Assembly (NCBI GenBank): GCA_029721515.1
Contig: CM056561.1
Coordinates: 17,966,635 to 18,030,634, forward strand
DNA from: Synanceia verrucosa
Taxonomy: Eukaryota; Chordata; Actinopteri; Perciformes; Synanceiidae
Length of the DNA: 64,000 nt
Direction of reading: 5' to 3'
The notes under the pieces were generated by a model. It ran no database searches, was not told where the DNA came from, and was given only the letters and a program-made list of their open reading frames with translations. A program made the position numbers and the translations under genes. Each line of letters begins with the position of its first letter. Positions within the stretch are counted from its first letter, which is position 1. Positions 61,401 to 64,000 of this stretch are shown piece by piece.

Positions 61401-62400
61401 CACCTGAGGGGGAATCTCATGGCTGTCATCCCAGAAAGCCTGCCGCACTGATGCCTGCTTACCATCTGCTCCCCATATGAGCAAAAACAGGCAATTGTCT
61501 CAGAAAAGGCACCTCAGTCACATTGAACTAATATACTTTAACATGTTTTTCTGGGTAGGTTTGGACAACATCTTGGTCGAAACCGCAATGCTGGGAACCT
61601 TTATTTTGTGGAGATAACAGTGAATTGTGTGTGCATGCGGCGTAGGTCGAGTGTGTTTGAAATGTATATCACAGCCGTGCCCTGTCTCAACATGGACTTG
61701 GCATCTGACAGTGAAAAAAGCAGAACAGTGGGACCCTGTCAGTGTTACACTTCCTGTAAATAACCCCTCCACGCCTTTGGTTTTATCATTCCCTGCAAAT
61801 GATTCCGGGCCCCTCCAGAGTCGGCGAGAAATAGCATTATTTTATGGCATGGAAAAAAAAGGAGGAGATAAAAAGAGGAGCCGGGGAGAGGAAAAAAGGG
61901 AGATGGGGCTAAAAAAGGTCCTTCAGGGAACATGGTGTAAATGAAGTTCCAGGAATGACACAGGCGAGCAATGAGGCGTGGATGGAAAATATACGCTGCA
62001 CATCATCGGATAGAGATGCCAGTGAAAATGGCTTCATTGAAGTGTCAGCCCTCATCCATCAATCAATCATCCGCAAGAAACAATAACGCTGCGGCGATGG
62101 GGCAGCTTTTATGGGGCTTACTCATGGGTATCGGAAACAGCACTTAAGTGTAGTTCTGACACTGGGAGAAAAACAGAGGTGAGGTACTCGGCTTATTCCA
62201 CATGCAGGTAGAGCAGATGGGGGGGGCTAAATATACAGTGCACCCCCTGGCAGAAGAAACCTGGACAGAAGGGTCTTTATCTCCACAACAGCAGTGGATT
62301 TTACTGTTTGTAACATCCACTTTGTCCTGAATGCCTCGCATTGAGAATGAAACAGCCGTGCAAGCATCTCTGCACTCAGGCTCAGCTGTGCTTTCTTTGA
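58421..62400. other. Intergenic non-coding DNA, no gene seen
   Basis: Strongly AT-rich from about 59900 to 61350, with repeated short words such as 'attcataa' that suggest old repeat remnants I cannot classify. Overlapping ATCAATCA words at 62058-62069 (TGATTGAT on the minus strand) are Pbx/Hox-type sites. Confidence 0.45.
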
Positions 62401-62800
62401 GTTAAATGCTAACAGCATGCTAACATGCTCACAGTGTCAATGCTAACATGTGCAGAAATATTTGTCACCATCATAGATTAGCATGTTAGCATGTTAACAT
62501 TTACTTTAAATACAAAGTACATCCCACTCGAGGATGGTATTGCCATTCATTTTGCAGGTGTGTGGTCATAAACCAAAATCATGTCCAATTTCTGACCCAG
62601 TGACAGCACCAGATGAAAAGTAACGAGATCACCAGATTTATTGCAATTCATCCTGAGGGGACCGTGATCGTGTACGCAAGTATGGTGTCCATCTATCTGA
62701 CTGATGTTGAAATACAAATGTCAAAGTGCTGGTGACGCTAGGGATAAAGTCAAAGGATTATCAAAGTCAGTAGGTTTCATCCTCTGGACACCATGCATAT
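62401..62800 (+). repeat. Teleost 'gctaacatg'-type interspersed repeat
   Basis: It opens with multiple 'gctaacatg' / 'tagcatgttagcatg' words, then 'ttttgcaggtgtgtggtcat', 'gatgaaaagtaacgagatca' and 'attcatcctgagggg'. A second diverged unit follows ('gacgctagggataaagtcaa', 'catcctctgga'), reproducing the two-unit structure I remember for this percomorph repeat. No protein is encoded. Confidence 0.6.
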
Positions 62801-62982
62801 TTGCACATGGCAGTTCCAAAAAATCCCAAATAGGCCTATGCTATATTCTGGATGGTGCTGCCACTGTGGCTACAAAATTAGAATATAACGGTTGCCCATA
62901 TGCTGAGTTAAACAAGTTATCTTTGCATCTGCTGCACTTATTGTCTTTCAGTTTCCTTTCTGTCCATTGTTCGTTTACTTTC

Positions 62983-63332
62983 TAAGGGGACATATCAGAA
63001 AAAAACTCATTTTCAGTGCTGATGCAGCTACATTTGGGTAGCAGACGTGCCTGCCAACCCAGACAGTTTTTTGTGGACTGTCTAGATCAAACGAGTCTTT
63101 GTCACATGCAGGCTTATTAATCCGTACCATAATTGTTCTAAATAATAATAAAAAAAACATATGAGAATATAGTATCCAAGAACTACCTTTTCAACAGTGC
63201 AATTTTTCTCACAAGCTGACTGGGCTTAAAGAGACAGGTGCTAAAAATAATGAGAATCTGAACATTGAAATGTAAATATTCTGATAGAAACCTCAAAATA
63301 CAAACTTGAAAATGAGCATATGTGACATTAAA
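62983..63332 (+). repeat. MITE-like interspersed repeat, family A, copy 3 (near full length)
   Basis: It begins 'taaggggacatatca' and retains 'ccaacccagaca', 'gtggactgtctagatcaaa', 'attgttctaaataataata', 'gacaggtgctaaaa' and 'tgaaaatgagcatatg'. The left end is the inverse of the right end of copy 1 at 3207; its own right end is decayed. This copy is the best guide to the full length, about 350 bp. Confidence 0.65.
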
Positions 63333-64000
63333 AAACTTTTCGAAACAGGTGGTTCTGGGTTAGTTCTCTCCTATATGTATGTGTATATGTATGTGTGTGT
63401 ATATATATATATATATATATAAATTCATATATAAGCTTATGGTATGATGTCATAGCAGATAACTAACTGCCACTTTATTTACGTAAGATAACATCAACAA
63501 GGCACTGAAAGTAGAACACCACATTCTTCAAGGCTTCAATATGTTCAGCGCTCTCCCAACATGAAAATAAACAAAAAAAAAAAATGCTAAATGGTCCAAC
63601 AGTCGCTTTTGCTGTATGTGAGCCTTTTTGATTTCCCCAAACAGAGTCTCTTGATGGCTTCTCGGCAACATGAAACATGACACGTCATCCATTATTCTGT
63701 ACATGTGCCTTGCTATCTCAGCCCGCTCCATATGGCCCCTGTTGTCTCCAGACACCCAAATCCCTTTCCTTAGGCCAGGGGCTGTTTTTGTGGGAACCAT
63801 TACATTGCTCCTCTTCCTCGGAGGAATGGGGTGACGATGATGAGCAATCACAGGCAGAGCAGACTTTCTGCCTCAAATTCTGACAGGATATTCAACAATT
63901 GACCATATCCGCTTTGTTGGCCCAATTGCTAATTCATGCAAGTTGACAATCTGGAGGCAACAATTATGAGTGATGAAAGGACTTAAAATAAGAGGAGAGA
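63333..64000. other. Intergenic non-coding DNA with a (TG)/(TA) microsatellite
   Basis: A (TATG)n/(TA)n microsatellite occupies about 63372-63421. No exon recognised in the rest. Confidence 0.5.

Overview
The window is vertebrate genomic DNA, most likely from a spiny-rayed (percomorph) teleost fish. It has a sparse intron/exon layout, long (CA)n, (TA)n and (GATA)n microsatellites, and interspersed repeats that I recognise from teleost genomes: a tRNA-like SINE, L2/CR1-type LINE tails, hAT-type MITEs and several common non-autonomous families. Assignment to fish rests on recognising those repeats and on the match to a known vertebrate gene family. No database search was possible.

The only gene I can support is a teashirt zinc-finger homeobox gene, best matched to tshz2, on the + strand. 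Its large terminal coding exon occupies 31131-34171. A splice acceptor lies immediately upstream (AG at 31129-31130), and a 3' UTR with poly(A) signals follows at about 34670 and 34868. Teashirt genes of vertebrates have a very short first coding exon, a very long intron and one large exon carrying almost the whole protein. That first exon was not found here, so 1-31130 is read as the 3' part of the long intron. The exon encodes about 1,013 residues with five C2H2 fingers, an atypical homeodomain and a CtBP-type PIDLT motif: a nuclear transcriptional repressor of patterning and differentiation.

Region by region: 1-31130 is intron with scattered repeats (MITE-like family A at 2886 and 14965, a LINE tail at 7938, a hAT MITE at 8538, a repeat at 25190), microsatellites, a GC/CpG-rich patch at 15690-16120 and several stretches rich in homeodomain or POU sites. 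31131-34880 is the exon and 3' UTR. 34881-64000 is a gene desert with more repeats (LINE tail at 40384, hAT-like remnant at 40610, repeat at 41735, inverted-repeat element at 50732, SINE at 51306, MITE-like element at 55240, related repeat fragments at 58290 and 62401, MITE-like family A at 62983) and candidate regulatory DNA.

The most plausible biology is a developmental regulator surrounded by its regulatory landscape. No operon, CRISPR array, viral gene or novel coding system is evident. The observations most worth checking are an AP-1/Maf-like hairpin at 40054-40087, an orphan exon-like open frame at 56200-56501 (minus strand), an inverted-repeat element at 50732-50987, and the clustered regulatory candidates.
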